Below are positions 1-7,596 of a stretch of 64,000 nt of DNA, one piece after another; within the stretch, counting starts at the first letter, position 1, and each line of letters starts with the position of its first letter. Origin of the DNA: Sphingobium sp. MI1205 (GTDB lineage Bacteria; Pseudomonadota; Alphaproteobacteria; Sphingomonadales; Sphingomonadaceae); contig NZ_CP005189.1 in the NCBI RefSeq assembly GCF_001563285.1, positions 1 to 64,000 on the forward strand, in the 5' to 3' direction. A model generated the notes under the pieces. It made no database searches. It saw only the letters and a program-made list of their open reading frames with translations, and was not told the origin of the DNA. The position numbers and the translations under genes were made by a program.

Positions 1-1209
1 ATGAACCGTACCGGCAGAACCGAGCTTAACGACCAGTTCGAGCTGTTTCTCCCCTATATTGCGGACATGCCGCTGCGCGACCAGCGCGAGATGATGGAGC
101 GCCCCTTCTTCAGCCTTGCCAAGTCCAAGCGGGTAAAGCCGATCGATTACACATCGCCCGATGGCAAGGCATGGGTCCATGTGTCGGCCAATCCCGATTA
201 TGGCATGGCCACGATATGGGATGCTGACATCCTCATCTATTGCGCCTCCATTCTGGCCGACATGGCTCGACGCGGTGTCAACGATGTACCGCGCAAGTTG
301 CACCTCATGCCCTATGACCTGCTGCGTGCCATTCATCGACCCACCACGGGGCGCGCCTACGAACTGCTGGGCCAGTCACTCGACCGGCTTGTCTCGACCA
401 CGATAAAGACGAACATCCGGGCGGAAAATCGCCGCGAAGCCACTTTCAGCTGGCTGGATGGCTGGACCCAACTTGTCGATGAGCGCACGGAGCGTTCTCG
501 CGGCATGACGATAGAGCTTTCAAACTGGTTCTATGAGGGCGTGCTGATGCAGGGCGGCGTCCTGTCCATCGACCGCGCCTATTTCGACCTGACCGGCGGG
601 CGCGAGCGTTGGCTGTACAAAGTTGCGCGCAAGCATGCGGGCGGGGCAGGGGAGGGGGGGTTTGCCATCTCCATGCCTACGCTGTTTGAAAAGTCCGGAG
701 CGGAAGGCGCGTACCGCCGCTTCAAGTTCGAGATTGCCAAGATCGCCGAGCGCGACCCGTTGCCCGGCTATACGCTGCTGCTCGAACAGCCCGAGGGAAA
801 GCGTGAACCCGCTCTCCGCATGCGTCGGCGGGCGGCGGATGCACAGCCGACCGCCGCGAAGCCGAGCGCGGCAGGGAAGAATAATGGCTCTGCCCTTGCA
901 AATGCGACCACAGCTGAACCAGTTTCAGCCCGCTCCGCCTCAATCGATCAGACCGAGCCGCAATTCGATGCCCGCGATGTGATCCGCAGGACCGTAGTGG
1001 GACTATCGACCAAGGCGAGCGCCGGCGAACTTACCGACGCCACGCTCGCAACTCTGCGCGCTGAATGCCCGGGCTGGGACTATCAGTCGTTGCATCAAGA
1101 CTTTCGCAACTGGCTGAACGGAGATTCCACGCGGACGCCCGTCAATTACCAGAAAGCATTCATCGGCTTTGTCCGTCGGTTTCACGAGAAGAACCGCCAC
1201 CGTCTTTGA
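1..1209 (+). CDS. repA: Plasmid replication initiator protein A (RPA family)
   Basis: This 402-residue protein resembles the RPA-type initiators of sphingomonad and other alphaproteobacterial plasmids, which bind iterons and open the origin. Residues about 20-285 carry the family core, including the segments GRAYELLGQSLDRL, SNWFYEGVLM and GGRERWLYKVARKHAGG, which form the DNA-binding winged-helix part in this family. The linker at about 285-325 is rich in Ala and Pro. A C-terminal block at about 325-402 (YQSLHQDFRNWL, YQKAFIGFVRRFHEK) looks like a second small helical domain. The window begins on its ATG, so the sequence was probably linearised at this gene and any ribosome binding site lies outside. 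An iteron cluster follows immediately, which supports the call. No parA/parB pair lies beside it here; a partition operon could sit upstream, on the other side of base 1. Family assignment is by recognition of the sequence, not by a search. Confidence 0.9.
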   Translation: MNRTGRTELNDQFELFLPYIADMPLRDQREMMERPFFSLAKSKRVKPIDYTSPDGKAWVHVSANPDYGMATIWDADILIYCASILADMARRGVNDVPRKLHLMPYDLLRAIHRPTTGRAYELLGQSLDRLVSTTIKTNIRAENRREATFSWLDGWTQLVDERTERSRGMTIELSNWFYEGVLMQGGVLSIDRAYFDLTGGRERWLYKVARKHAGGAGEGGFAISMPTLFEKSGAEGAYRRFKFEIAKIAERDPLPGYTLLLEQPEGKREPALRMRRRAADAQPTAAKPSAAGKNNGSALANATTAEPVSARSASIDQTEPQFDARDVIRRTVVGLSTKASAGELTDATLATLRAECPGWDYQSLHQDFRNWLNGDSTRTPVNYQKAFIGFVRRFHEKNRHRL

Positions 1210-1271
1210 CGGTCTCCACCGTCGGGCCATCCGCCATCTATTTGACGAGAACAGCGCCTTTATGCATCGGG

Positions 1272-1287
1272 CGTTCCCGAAGTGTCG
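1272..1287 (-). repeat. Inverted iteron copy
   Basis: The reverse complement of these 16 bases is CGACACTTCGGGAACG, identical to the iteron at 1496-1511. It lies 63 bases after the repA stop and about 140 bases before the direct array. An isolated inverted iteron could serve initiator autoregulation or copy-number control by DNA looping, but here it is downstream of repA rather than in its promoter. Confidence 0.75.
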
Positions 1288-1429
1288 GTTGCGGAGCTGT
1301 GCTGAAGGCGAAGTCAGAGACAGCCGCGTTCCGCGTAAAATTAATCCACAGCTTTTGAACGACATTCCCGAGCGCATTGGTTGAACTGATTCAACTGGCC
1401 CCACTCATTCCGTGCTTCAGGGCGACCTT

Positions 1430-1533
1430 CGACATTCCAGGAACGCTCCACGCACCTTCGGGAACAGATTCCCGACATATCAGGAACGGAGGTCACGACA
1501 CTTCGGGAACGAAGATACGATCCTCCAGGAACG
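1430..1533 (+). repeat. Five direct 16-bp iterons
   Basis: Five copies of a 16-base unit with consensus CGACAYTYCRGGAACG begin at 1430, 1451, 1473, 1496 and 1518, so the spacing is 21, 22, 23 and 22 bases, about two helical turns. The copy at 1496 is CGACACTTCGGGAACG; those at 1451 and 1518 are more diverged in the left half, while GGAAC is kept in all. The spacing would put bound initiators on one face of the helix. Confidence 0.85.
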
Positions 1534-1680
1534 CCGCTTTGTGCGCGACTCGCGCATTCCAGCCGAATATTCGAGCCGTAAAATGCGTTAACTCCTTAAC
1601 TTCCTAAGAAACCTTATAACCAGTGCGATCGTCATTTTGGAAAAAAGGAAGATGGAGGACAGACAAGCGGCTTTGTCTCC

Positions 1681-2631
1681 CTAAATCCCACGAGCCGACA
1701 GCAGATCGCCCGTCGCATGCTCGACTTGCGCGATCAACTTCGTCGCGCCTTGATGCGAAATGCCCAGAAGCCGCGCGACAGCCACTTTGCTTAGTCCCGG
1801 ATAGGCAAGGCCAAGCCGCATCAGCAGCGGTGCTTTGCTCCGTTTCGTGACCTGCAACTCCTGCGGCAGTTTCCTCAGCCGTCCCTCGAGGCGATCTAGG
1901 TCGGCCAGACCCGCCTTGGCTTGCCGTTCGATCATCGCTGTCAGCTGCATCGTCAGGACGCCGACGTCAGCACCAGGGAAGCGAGGCATATCGACAAAAG
2001 ACGGCAAACGCCGCAATGTCAGGCCCGCCGCTTCGAAGGCAGCCGGCAGATGCGCCGCCACGATCCAACCCAGATCCGATCGGCGGGGATCAAGGCGTAA
2101 CTGCCGCCCATCGGCCGTTGTGAGCAATTGTCCGCCGCTGATGGGCGCCGCCAGACCCTCTCGCGCGGCGATAAACCGCTCCGCAACGCCTTCCAGGCTC
2201 GTGTTGGGGTAGGGGGCTTCGATCAGCGCCTGGACGGTCCGCCAGGCCGGTCCAAAGCGTATCAGGTCCTCTGGCGCCCATACTTCCGCTTCCTTGCGAT
2301 CGTCCAGCAGCCGCCGCGATACGTTAAGCGTCGCCTTAGCGATGGGATCGCGGCTGCTTTCCGTCGCAGACAGGGCAAAATGGACCAGCGCCGCGATCGA
2401 CAAGGGGTCATTCAACCCTTCGCTGTGGCGGGGTGGCGGCGTCCGCCCGCAAATCCAGTCCTGCAAGTCCTTGACCCCGATCGGGACGGAAGCGGCAGTC
2501 GCCAACGTGGCCGCGCCCTTGAGCCTCGCCCTAGCAAGCCAGATGTCGGCGGCAGGGCTGTTTGCAAGCCGTCCATCAAGGCGCCCGAGCAGTAGAAGTG
2601 CTTCACCGGCAGAGGAGGGAAAGTCCAGCAT
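1681..2631 (-). CDS. RHE_PE00001-type protein (DUF1612 plus helix-turn-helix)
   Basis: This 316-residue protein resembles the RHE_PE00001 family found on rhizobial and sphingomonad replicons, with an N-terminal part (LLLLGRLDGRLANSP), a central DUF1612-like region and a C-terminal helix-turn-helix. The C-terminal segment LGLAYPGLSKVAVARLLG followed by SHQGATKLIAQVE at about residues 265-300 reads as a MarR/ROK-like HTH. The start at 2631 is preceded by an AGGGGA ribosome binding site. It converges on the origin region, and such genes are often found near plasmid replication and partition loci. Its function is unknown; a DNA-binding regulator is the best guess. Confidence 0.65.
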   Translation of the reverse strand: MLDFPSSAGEALLLLGRLDGRLANSPAADIWLARARLKGAATLATAASVPIGVKDLQDWICGRTPPPRHSEGLNDPLSIAALVHFALSATESSRDPIAKATLNVSRRLLDDRKEAEVWAPEDLIRFGPAWRTVQALIEAPYPNTSLEGVAERFIAAREGLAAPISGGQLLTTADGRQLRLDPRRSDLGWIVAAHLPAAFEAAGLTLRRLPSFVDMPRFPGADVGVLTMQLTAMIERQAKAGLADLDRLEGRLRKLPQELQVTKRSKAPLLMRLGLAYPGLSKVAVARLLGISHQGATKLIAQVEHATGDLLSARGI

Positions 2632-2775
2632 TCCCCTGCCTTAGCGCGTTATTGAATGTAACTAAACAGATAGGTTGGTTGTACCCTCTTTTTGTACGCG
2701 AGCGCTCTCTTGCCCTTGGGCTTAAAGCCCCGGAGGGGGCATACCGATCCAACGGTTGGCGGAATTCCAGTCCCG

Positions 2776-2804
2776 CTTGAAAGCAGAGGTCCGCCGCGCC
2801 ATCT
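2776..2804 (+). promoter_or_regulatory. Sigma-32 (RpoH) type heat-shock promoter of htpG
   Basis: CTTGAAA at 2776-2782 is a perfect RpoH -35 element. After 15 bases comes GCCATCT at 2798-2804, six of seven with CCCATNT. Transcription would begin near 2811, giving a short leader before htpG. HtpG is a classic RpoH target, so position and match agree. Confidence 0.75.
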
Positions 2805-2844
2805 GTCCGGCGGTCAAATTTTAGTGGAGGGCATGAAAGACGCC

Positions 2845-4728
2845 ATGACGAACCCGACCGACGTTGCTGCGGAAACCCGTTCCTTTGAGGCTGATGTAGC
2901 CAAATTGCTGCACATGATGGTGCATTCGGTCTATTCGGACAAGGATGTGTTCCTGCGCGAACTCATCTCCAACGCTGCCGATGCTTGCGAAAAGCTTCGC
3001 TATGAAAGCCTGAACGATCCCACGCTGACGGGCAGTGACAGCGCCAGGGTCACGGTCACCCTGGATCCTGATGCACGCCAGATCATCGTCGAGGATAATG
3101 GCATCGGCATGAGCGAGGCGGAACTGGTGGAGGCGCTTGGCACGATCGCGCGCTCGGGCACCAAAGCCTTCATGGATCGCATCGCGACGGCCAAGGAAGC
3201 GGAAGGGACACAGCTTATCGGCCAGTTCGGAGTCGGTTTCTATTCAGCCTTCATGGTCGCCGATCGCGTGGACGTATTTTCGCGCCGCGCGGGTTCCGAT
3301 CAGGCCGCGCGCTGGTCTTCCGATGGCCTCGGCACCTATACCGTTCGGTCCGCTGATGCTGCGCAAGCGCCCCCACATGGCACTTGCGTGATCCTGCATC
3401 TTAAGGAGGATGCGTCCTCCTATACCGAACGCTACCGCACCCAGCAGCTCATCAGGGATCAGTCGGGCCATGTGCCGGTGCCGATCTTCCTCAAGGAAAA
3501 GCCCGATGCAGAAGCTGAGCAGATCGCGGACGGCGCGGCGCTCTGGACCAAGCCCAAGAGCGAGATCAGCGAAGAAGACTATACCGATTTCTATCGCAGC
3601 GTCGCGGGGCAGTTCGACCAGCCCGCGCTGACGCTGCATTATCGGGCGGAGGGGCTGCACGAATATGCGGTGCTGGCCTTCATCCCTGAAATGAAGCCTT
3701 TCGACCTGTTCGATCCCGACCGGACGGGCCGGATGAAGCTCTATGTGCGCCGCGTTTTCATCACCGACGAGGCCGAGATCCTGCCGCGTTACCTGCGCTT
3801 CGTTCGCGGCCTCGTCGATTCCAGCGATTTGCCGCTCAACGTCTCGCGTGAGATGATCCAGCAGAGCCCCGTTCTGGCTGCCATCCAGAAGGGGGTGAGC
3901 AACCGCGTTCTTACCGAACTGGAAAAGTTGTCCGCCAAGGACGGCGATGCTTATATCAAATTCTGGGATAATTTCGGCGCCGTGTTGAAGGAGGGGCTGT
4001 ACGAAGATTATGCCCGGCGGGAGCAATTGCTCGGCCTCGCGCGCTTCAAATCGACCGTGTCTGGAGAAGGTTGGCGCTCGCTCAAGGACTATGCCGAGGG
4101 GATGAAGGAGAACCAGACGGCAATCTATTATGCCACCGGTTCCGATCTGGACCGCCTCGCCTCTTCTCCACAACTCGAAGGTTTCCGTGCCCGTGGCATC
4201 GAGGTTCTTCTGCTGACCGATCAGGTGGACAGCTTCTGGGTCACCGCCGGCGTCGATTATGACGGCAAGCCGTTCAAATCAGTGACGCAGGGCCTTATCG
4301 ACCTTAGCCTGATCCCGCCTGCCGAAGGAGAAACGGCCCCGCCTGCCGCGTCGGAAGAGGTCAGCGATTTCATTGCCTTCGCCAAGGGTTTGCTGAAGGA
4401 CGAAGTGTCCGACGTCCGCGCTTCGGAGCGTTTGACCGAAAGCCCTGTCTGCCTTGTCGCGGCGGAACATGGCATGGACAGACAGCTGGAAAAGCTGCTG
4501 GCGGCTACTGGGCGCGGAGGCGGGGCAGCGGCTCCCGTGCTGGAACTCAACCCCCGGCACGGCCTTATCGCGAAGCTGAGCGAGTTGCGGGATGATCCTG
4601 CATTGCGCGAGGATGCCGCCCGGCTGCTGCTGGATGAAGCCCGCATTGCTGATGGAGAATTGCCCGCCGATCCGCGCGCCTTTGCGGAAAGACTTGGCCG
4701 GATCATGGCCAAGGCGCTTGGGCGATGA
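2845..4728 (+). CDS. htpG: Molecular chaperone HtpG (Hsp90)
   Basis: This is a full-length bacterial Hsp90, an ATP-dependent cytosolic chaperone dimer that helps fold and remodel client proteins with DnaK. The N-terminal GHKL ATPase shows LISNAADACEK (catalytic Glu39 just before it, Asn43), DNGIGM and GQFGVGFYSAFM. The middle domain carries the LPLNVSREMIQ segment, and the C-terminal dimerisation domain follows to residue 627. E. coli HtpG has 624 residues. An earlier in-frame ATG at 2833 would add four residues. I prefer 2845 because GGAGGG at 2826-2831 is almost touching 2833, although its 13-base spacing to 2845 is long. A heat-shock-type promoter lies just upstream. Its presence near the origin of a secondary replicon suggests a chromid, or a second htpG copy. 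Confidence 0.95.
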   Translation: MTNPTDVAAETRSFEADVAKLLHMMVHSVYSDKDVFLRELISNAADACEKLRYESLNDPTLTGSDSARVTVTLDPDARQIIVEDNGIGMSEAELVEALGTIARSGTKAFMDRIATAKEAEGTQLIGQFGVGFYSAFMVADRVDVFSRRAGSDQAARWSSDGLGTYTVRSADAAQAPPHGTCVILHLKEDASSYTERYRTQQLIRDQSGHVPVPIFLKEKPDAEAEQIADGAALWTKPKSEISEEDYTDFYRSVAGQFDQPALTLHYRAEGLHEYAVLAFIPEMKPFDLFDPDRTGRMKLYVRRVFITDEAEILPRYLRFVRGLVDSSDLPLNVSREMIQQSPVLAAIQKGVSNRVLTELEKLSAKDGDAYIKFWDNFGAVLKEGLYEDYARREQLLGLARFKSTVSGEGWRSLKDYAEGMKENQTAIYYATGSDLDRLASSPQLEGFRARGIEVLLLTDQVDSFWVTAGVDYDGKPFKSVTQGLIDLSLIPPAEGETAPPAASEEVSDFIAFAKGLLKDEVSDVRASERLTESPVCLVAAEHGMDRQLEKLLAATGRGGGAAAPVLELNPRHGLIAKLSELRDDPALREDAARLLLDEARIADGELPADPRAFAERLGRIMAKALGR

Positions 4729-4730
4729 AT

Positions 4731-4764
4731 GACGTGCTGGCCCGGTCCGCCGGGCCAGCACGTC
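4731..4764. terminator. Strong hairpin between convergent htpG and the NTF2-like gene
   Basis: GACGTGCTGGCCCGG at 4731-4745 pairs perfectly with 4750-4764 over 15 base pairs around a four-base loop. It starts three bases after the htpG stop and lies before the convergent gene ending at 4777. No T-run follows, so it is an imperfect intrinsic terminator, but the position suits a bidirectional one. Confidence 0.6.
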
Positions 4765-4776
4765 TCGGACGCCATT

Positions 4777-5256
4777 TCAGGCAAGCGTCACGAAAATTTC
4801 AGCCTCGATAACCCAGTCCGCGCCGATCTTGCGCCATTTCGCGCTATAGGCTCCCGACGCGACCGGCGATGCCATTCCGGCCGACACGCCCGCCCATTCC
4901 CCCTGTTCAAGGGCGATCGGCTCGACGGGGGAGGGGAGAATGCTGGTCGGCGTGCGGGTGTAGATGGTGTGGTCGGGCGCTGCAAATTCCCGCTTCCAGG
5001 CCAGCAGTTGCGCCTTCCGACCGGAAATCACCGCGCTGTCGCTGCCCGTGACAAGGATCGCGTCCCGCGCCAGCAGGGGACCGATGGCGTTCAAGTCGCA
5101 TTCGGCCAGCGCGCGATTGAATGTTGCCCGGCGCAGGCGGATGGCGAGGTCGGTCGATTGGGTCACGGAATATTCCAGGGTTGAAGGCCGACAGATTCGG
5201 TCCGGTCGAAGATAATATGCTGCTGATATGCCGCGCTCCTGCGTCGGCCGCAACAA
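4777..5256 (-). CDS. DUF4440/SnoaL-like (NTF2 fold) protein
   Basis: A 159-residue protein whose last 125 residues read as an NTF2-like small barrel of the DUF4440/SnoaL type: a first helix (LRRATFNRALAECD), the core LNAIGPLLARDAILVTGSD, then alternating strands ending with WRKIGADWVIEAEIFV. Such proteins act as small enzymes or ligand-binding subunits, and the substrate is unknown. The first 30 residues do not resemble the family, and a GTG at about residue 31 (SVTQSTD) could be the true start. Upstream runs a divergent membrane-protein gene. Family level is fairly clear; specific function is not. Confidence 0.6.
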   Translation of the reverse strand: MLRPTQERGISAAYYLRPDRICRPSTLEYSVTQSTDLAIRLRRATFNRALAECDLNAIGPLLARDAILVTGSDSAVISGRKAQLLAWKREFAAPDHTIYTRTPTSILPSPVEPIALEQGEWAGVSAGMASPVASGAYSAKWRKIGADWVIEAEIFVTLA

Positions 5257-5387
5257 AGCTGCGGGAGCGGCTGGCCGCCGTCATCTCCCCTCGCTCCGGC
5301 GCGGCTAATGCAGGACTCGCGCCACGCTGGGAACGCACCCCCGCCCGGTCCGTTAGCTGCGAGGAACGCAGCATAGGAGGACCGATC

Positions 5388-5891
5388 ATGGATGTCCGGC
5401 GTGCCAGTATTGGCCTTGGTCTATTTTCGATTGCCATTGGCGTGGCGGAAATCGCCGCCACGCGTCGCATCGCGCGTGCGCTTGGTAACGATCATCGCGC
5501 AGGGCGTGCGACATTGCGGGCCTTTGGCGCGCGGGAAATGCTGGCGGGCGCAGGCATCCTTGCCGCTCCCGCCCATTCGACACTGGTCTGGAACCGGGTA
5601 GCGGGCGATGCGATGGATCTCGCTGCCCTTGGCCTTGCCGCCCGTAATGCCCCACGCCGCCGCGCCATATGGGGGGCGATTGCCTTTGTGGCTGGCGCAA
5701 CGATCATTGATGCGCTGGTCGCCCGGGCGCTCGACCGGAAAACCGGCAGCGCTTTCCCCGTTCGCCGCACCCTCGGATCGCGAAGAGACGGCGCGTGGCA
5801 TGACGCAGCGGCTATGCAGGATCGTCATCCCACGACGATCGAGCCTGAAGGCATGCCCTATGTCCAAGCGCCGGAAATCACCCGGCACTGA
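5388..5891 (+). CDS. Small integral membrane protein
   Basis: A 167-residue protein with about three or four hydrophobic segments: GLGLFSIAIGVAEIAA near the N-terminus, MLAGAGILAAPA, LAALGLAARNA and WGAIAFVAGATIIDALVA. The C-terminal 50 residues are hydrophilic and low in recognisable structure. The start at 5388 has AGGAGG seven bases upstream. Sequences like this appear in sphingomonads as membrane proteins, sometimes beside cyclase/dehydrase-type proteins. I do not recognise a defined function. Confidence 0.55.
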   Translation: MDVRRASIGLGLFSIAIGVAEIAATRRIARALGNDHRAGRATLRAFGAREMLAGAGILAAPAHSTLVWNRVAGDAMDLAALGLAARNAPRRRAIWGAIAFVAGATIIDALVARALDRKTGSAFPVRRTLGSRRDGAWHDAAAMQDRHPTTIEPEGMPYVQAPEITRH

Positions 5892-5938
5892 GCGTCTATC
5901 AGGCATCGCACGCTTACTCTCAAGCAAGGCAGGCCGAT

Positions 5939-6097
5939 ATGCCCGCCTCGACCGCCATGCAACTGTCGGCGATGGCAAGGCGTTATCCCCGGATGAAAAG
6001 CGATGCGGCACGTTACTTCAGGGTCATGAAACGCAATGGATTTTGCGATTTTGACCCATATGGTAACGGCCGCGCTGAAGGAGATGCGGCTGAATGA
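5939..6097 (+). CDS. Small ORF translationally coupled to kaiC
   Basis: A 52-codon frame starts at ATG 5939 and ends with the TGA of an ATGA overlap with the kaiC start at 6094. The product is basic in its middle (MARRYPRMKSDAARYF) and more acidic at its end (GNGRAEGDAAE), with no membrane segment. The four-base ATGA overlap is a typical sign of coupled translation and is the main reason for calling it. An AAGG/AGG-like sequence precedes the start. I do not recognise a family. It may be only a leader peptide, or a chance frame. Confidence 0.45.
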   Translation: MPASTAMQLSAMARRYPRMKSDAARYFRVMKRNGFCDFDPYGNGRAEGDAAE

Positions 6098-7596
6098 GCG
6101 AAATTGTCGATCGCATTTCAACGGGTAACGGGGGGCTGAACTCCATATTGGGCGGGGGACTGCCCGCAAAACGTCTATATCTGGTCGAGGGCGCGCCGGG
6201 TTCGGGCAAGACGACCCTGGCTCTCCAGTTCCTGCTGGAAGGCGTCAAGGCCGGTGAGCCGGTCCTCTATGTCACGCTGTCGGAAACCAGTGAAGAATTG
6301 TCGGTCGTCGCAGCCTCGCACGGATGGAATCTCGCTGGGGTGAACCTGTTCGAGCTTGCCTCCGCAGACTCGGTGCTGGGCATGGGCCGCGATCAATCCA
6401 TCCTGCATAGCTGGGAAATGGAACTCGGCGGGATTATCGACCTGATCCGCGAGGAAGTGGGACGCGTGAAGCCCAAGCGGATCGTGTTCGACAGCCTGTC
6501 CGAATTGCGACTGCTGGCGCAGGATCCGCTGCGCTATCGGCGGCAACTGCTGTTCCTGAAACAGTTTTTCGCGCGGATCGACACAACCGTCCTGCTGGTC
6601 GATGACCTGACAGGCGGTTCCGGCATTCGCGACAATCATCTGCATAGCCTGTGCCACGGCGTCATAACGCTGGAGCGGCTGACTCTGGATTTCGGCGCGG
6701 CGCGGCGGCGGATGCAGATTCAGAAGATGCGCGGCGTCGCATTCGTCGCAGGCTATCATGACATGATCATCCGCAAGGGCGGCATCGATATCTTCCCCCG
6801 GCTTGTGGCGGAGCGCAGCCTATCGGCCTTTATGGGGGAGCCGGTTCCCAGCAGGATCCCGGAACTGGACGCGATATTGGGCGGAGGGCCGACACGCGGC
6901 ACCAGCACCCTTATCACTGGTCCGGCCGGATCGGGAAAGACGACGCTCGCGCTGCAATATCTGATCGCAGCCTGTGAACGGGGCGAAAATGTCGTCATCT
7001 ATCAGTTTGACGAGCGCATCGGCACGCTGATCGGGCGCGCGCAGCAGTTGGGCATCGATCTTCAGGCCCTTATGGACGAAGGCCGCATGGTGATCCGGCA
7101 GATCGATCCTGCCGAAATCGCACCGGGCGAATTTGCGTCCATGGTGCGTAATGAGGTGGAAGGACGCGGCGTCCGCATGATCCTGATCGACAGCCTCAAC
7201 GGCTATGTCGCCGCTATGCAGGAGGAACAGCAGTTGATCCTGCAACTGCATGAATTGCTATCGTACCTGAGCCACCGTGGCGTCCTCACCCTGCTGGTAA
7301 ATCCGCAACAGGGATTTTTCGGCACGATGAGCACGAATGGTCTCAACGTGTCCTACATTGCCGACGTCGTCATCATGCTGCGTTTCTTTGAAGCGGGGGG
7401 ACGCATCCGCAAGGCTTTGTCGGTGGTCAAGAATCGCAGCGGCGCCCATGAGGATGCCATTCGCGAATTACGCATCGATGCGCAGGGCATTCGCGTCGGC
7501 GCGCCACTTTCCGATTTCAGGGGGGTGTTGACCGGAACGCCGGAATATCTTGGCTCGACGACGCCGCTGATGGAGGACCGGCCGAGCCGTGCATAA
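6094..7596 (+). CDS. KaiC-like double RecA-fold ATPase
   Basis: This 500-residue protein has two KaiC/RecA domains in tandem. Walker A GAPGSGKT lies at residues 33-40 and a second, GPAGSGKT, at about 272-279. Walker B-like stretches are KRIVFDSLSEL and VRMILIDSLNGY. The canonical catalytic Glu pair of KaiC is replaced by SETSEEL in the first domain and QFDERIG in the second. No KaiA or KaiB is visible nearby, so this is a non-circadian KaiC-like signalling ATPase of the kind often paired with histidine kinases in proteobacteria. AAGGAGA lies nine bases before the start. The gene overlaps the next, a hybrid kinase, by eight bases, so the two are almost certainly co-translated and probably work in one pathway. 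Confidence 0.88.
   Translation: MSEIVDRISTGNGGLNSILGGGLPAKRLYLVEGAPGSGKTTLALQFLLEGVKAGEPVLYVTLSETSEELSVVAASHGWNLAGVNLFELASADSVLGMGRDQSILHSWEMELGGIIDLIREEVGRVKPKRIVFDSLSELRLLAQDPLRYRRQLLFLKQFFARIDTTVLLVDDLTGGSGIRDNHLHSLCHGVITLERLTLDFGAARRRMQIQKMRGVAFVAGYHDMIIRKGGIDIFPRLVAERSLSAFMGEPVPSRIPELDAILGGGPTRGTSTLITGPAGSGKTTLALQYLIAACERGENVVIYQFDERIGTLIGRAQQLGIDLQALMDEGRMVIRQIDPAEIAPGEFASMVRNEVEGRGVRMILIDSLNGYVAAMQEEQQLILQLHELLSYLSHRGVLTLLVNPQQGFFGTMSTNGLNVSYIADVVIMLRFFEAGGRIRKALSVVKNRSGAHEDAIRELRIDAQGIRVGAPLSDFRGVLTGTPEYLGSTTPLMEDRPSRA

Larger units (their letters stand above)
1210..1680. other. Putative replication origin (oriV) region
   Basis: This 470-base stretch between repA and a convergent gene has no convincing coding region. 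It holds five direct iterons at 1430-1533, one inverted copy at 1272-1287, a DnaA-box-like TAATCCACA at 1342-1350 (8 of 9 with the consensus TTATCCACA), and a locally AT-rich tract at about 1575-1650 that would suit duplex melting. Initiator gene, iterons, DnaA-box-like site and AT-rich tract are the usual parts of an iteron origin. That it is the working origin is inference. Confidence 0.75.
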
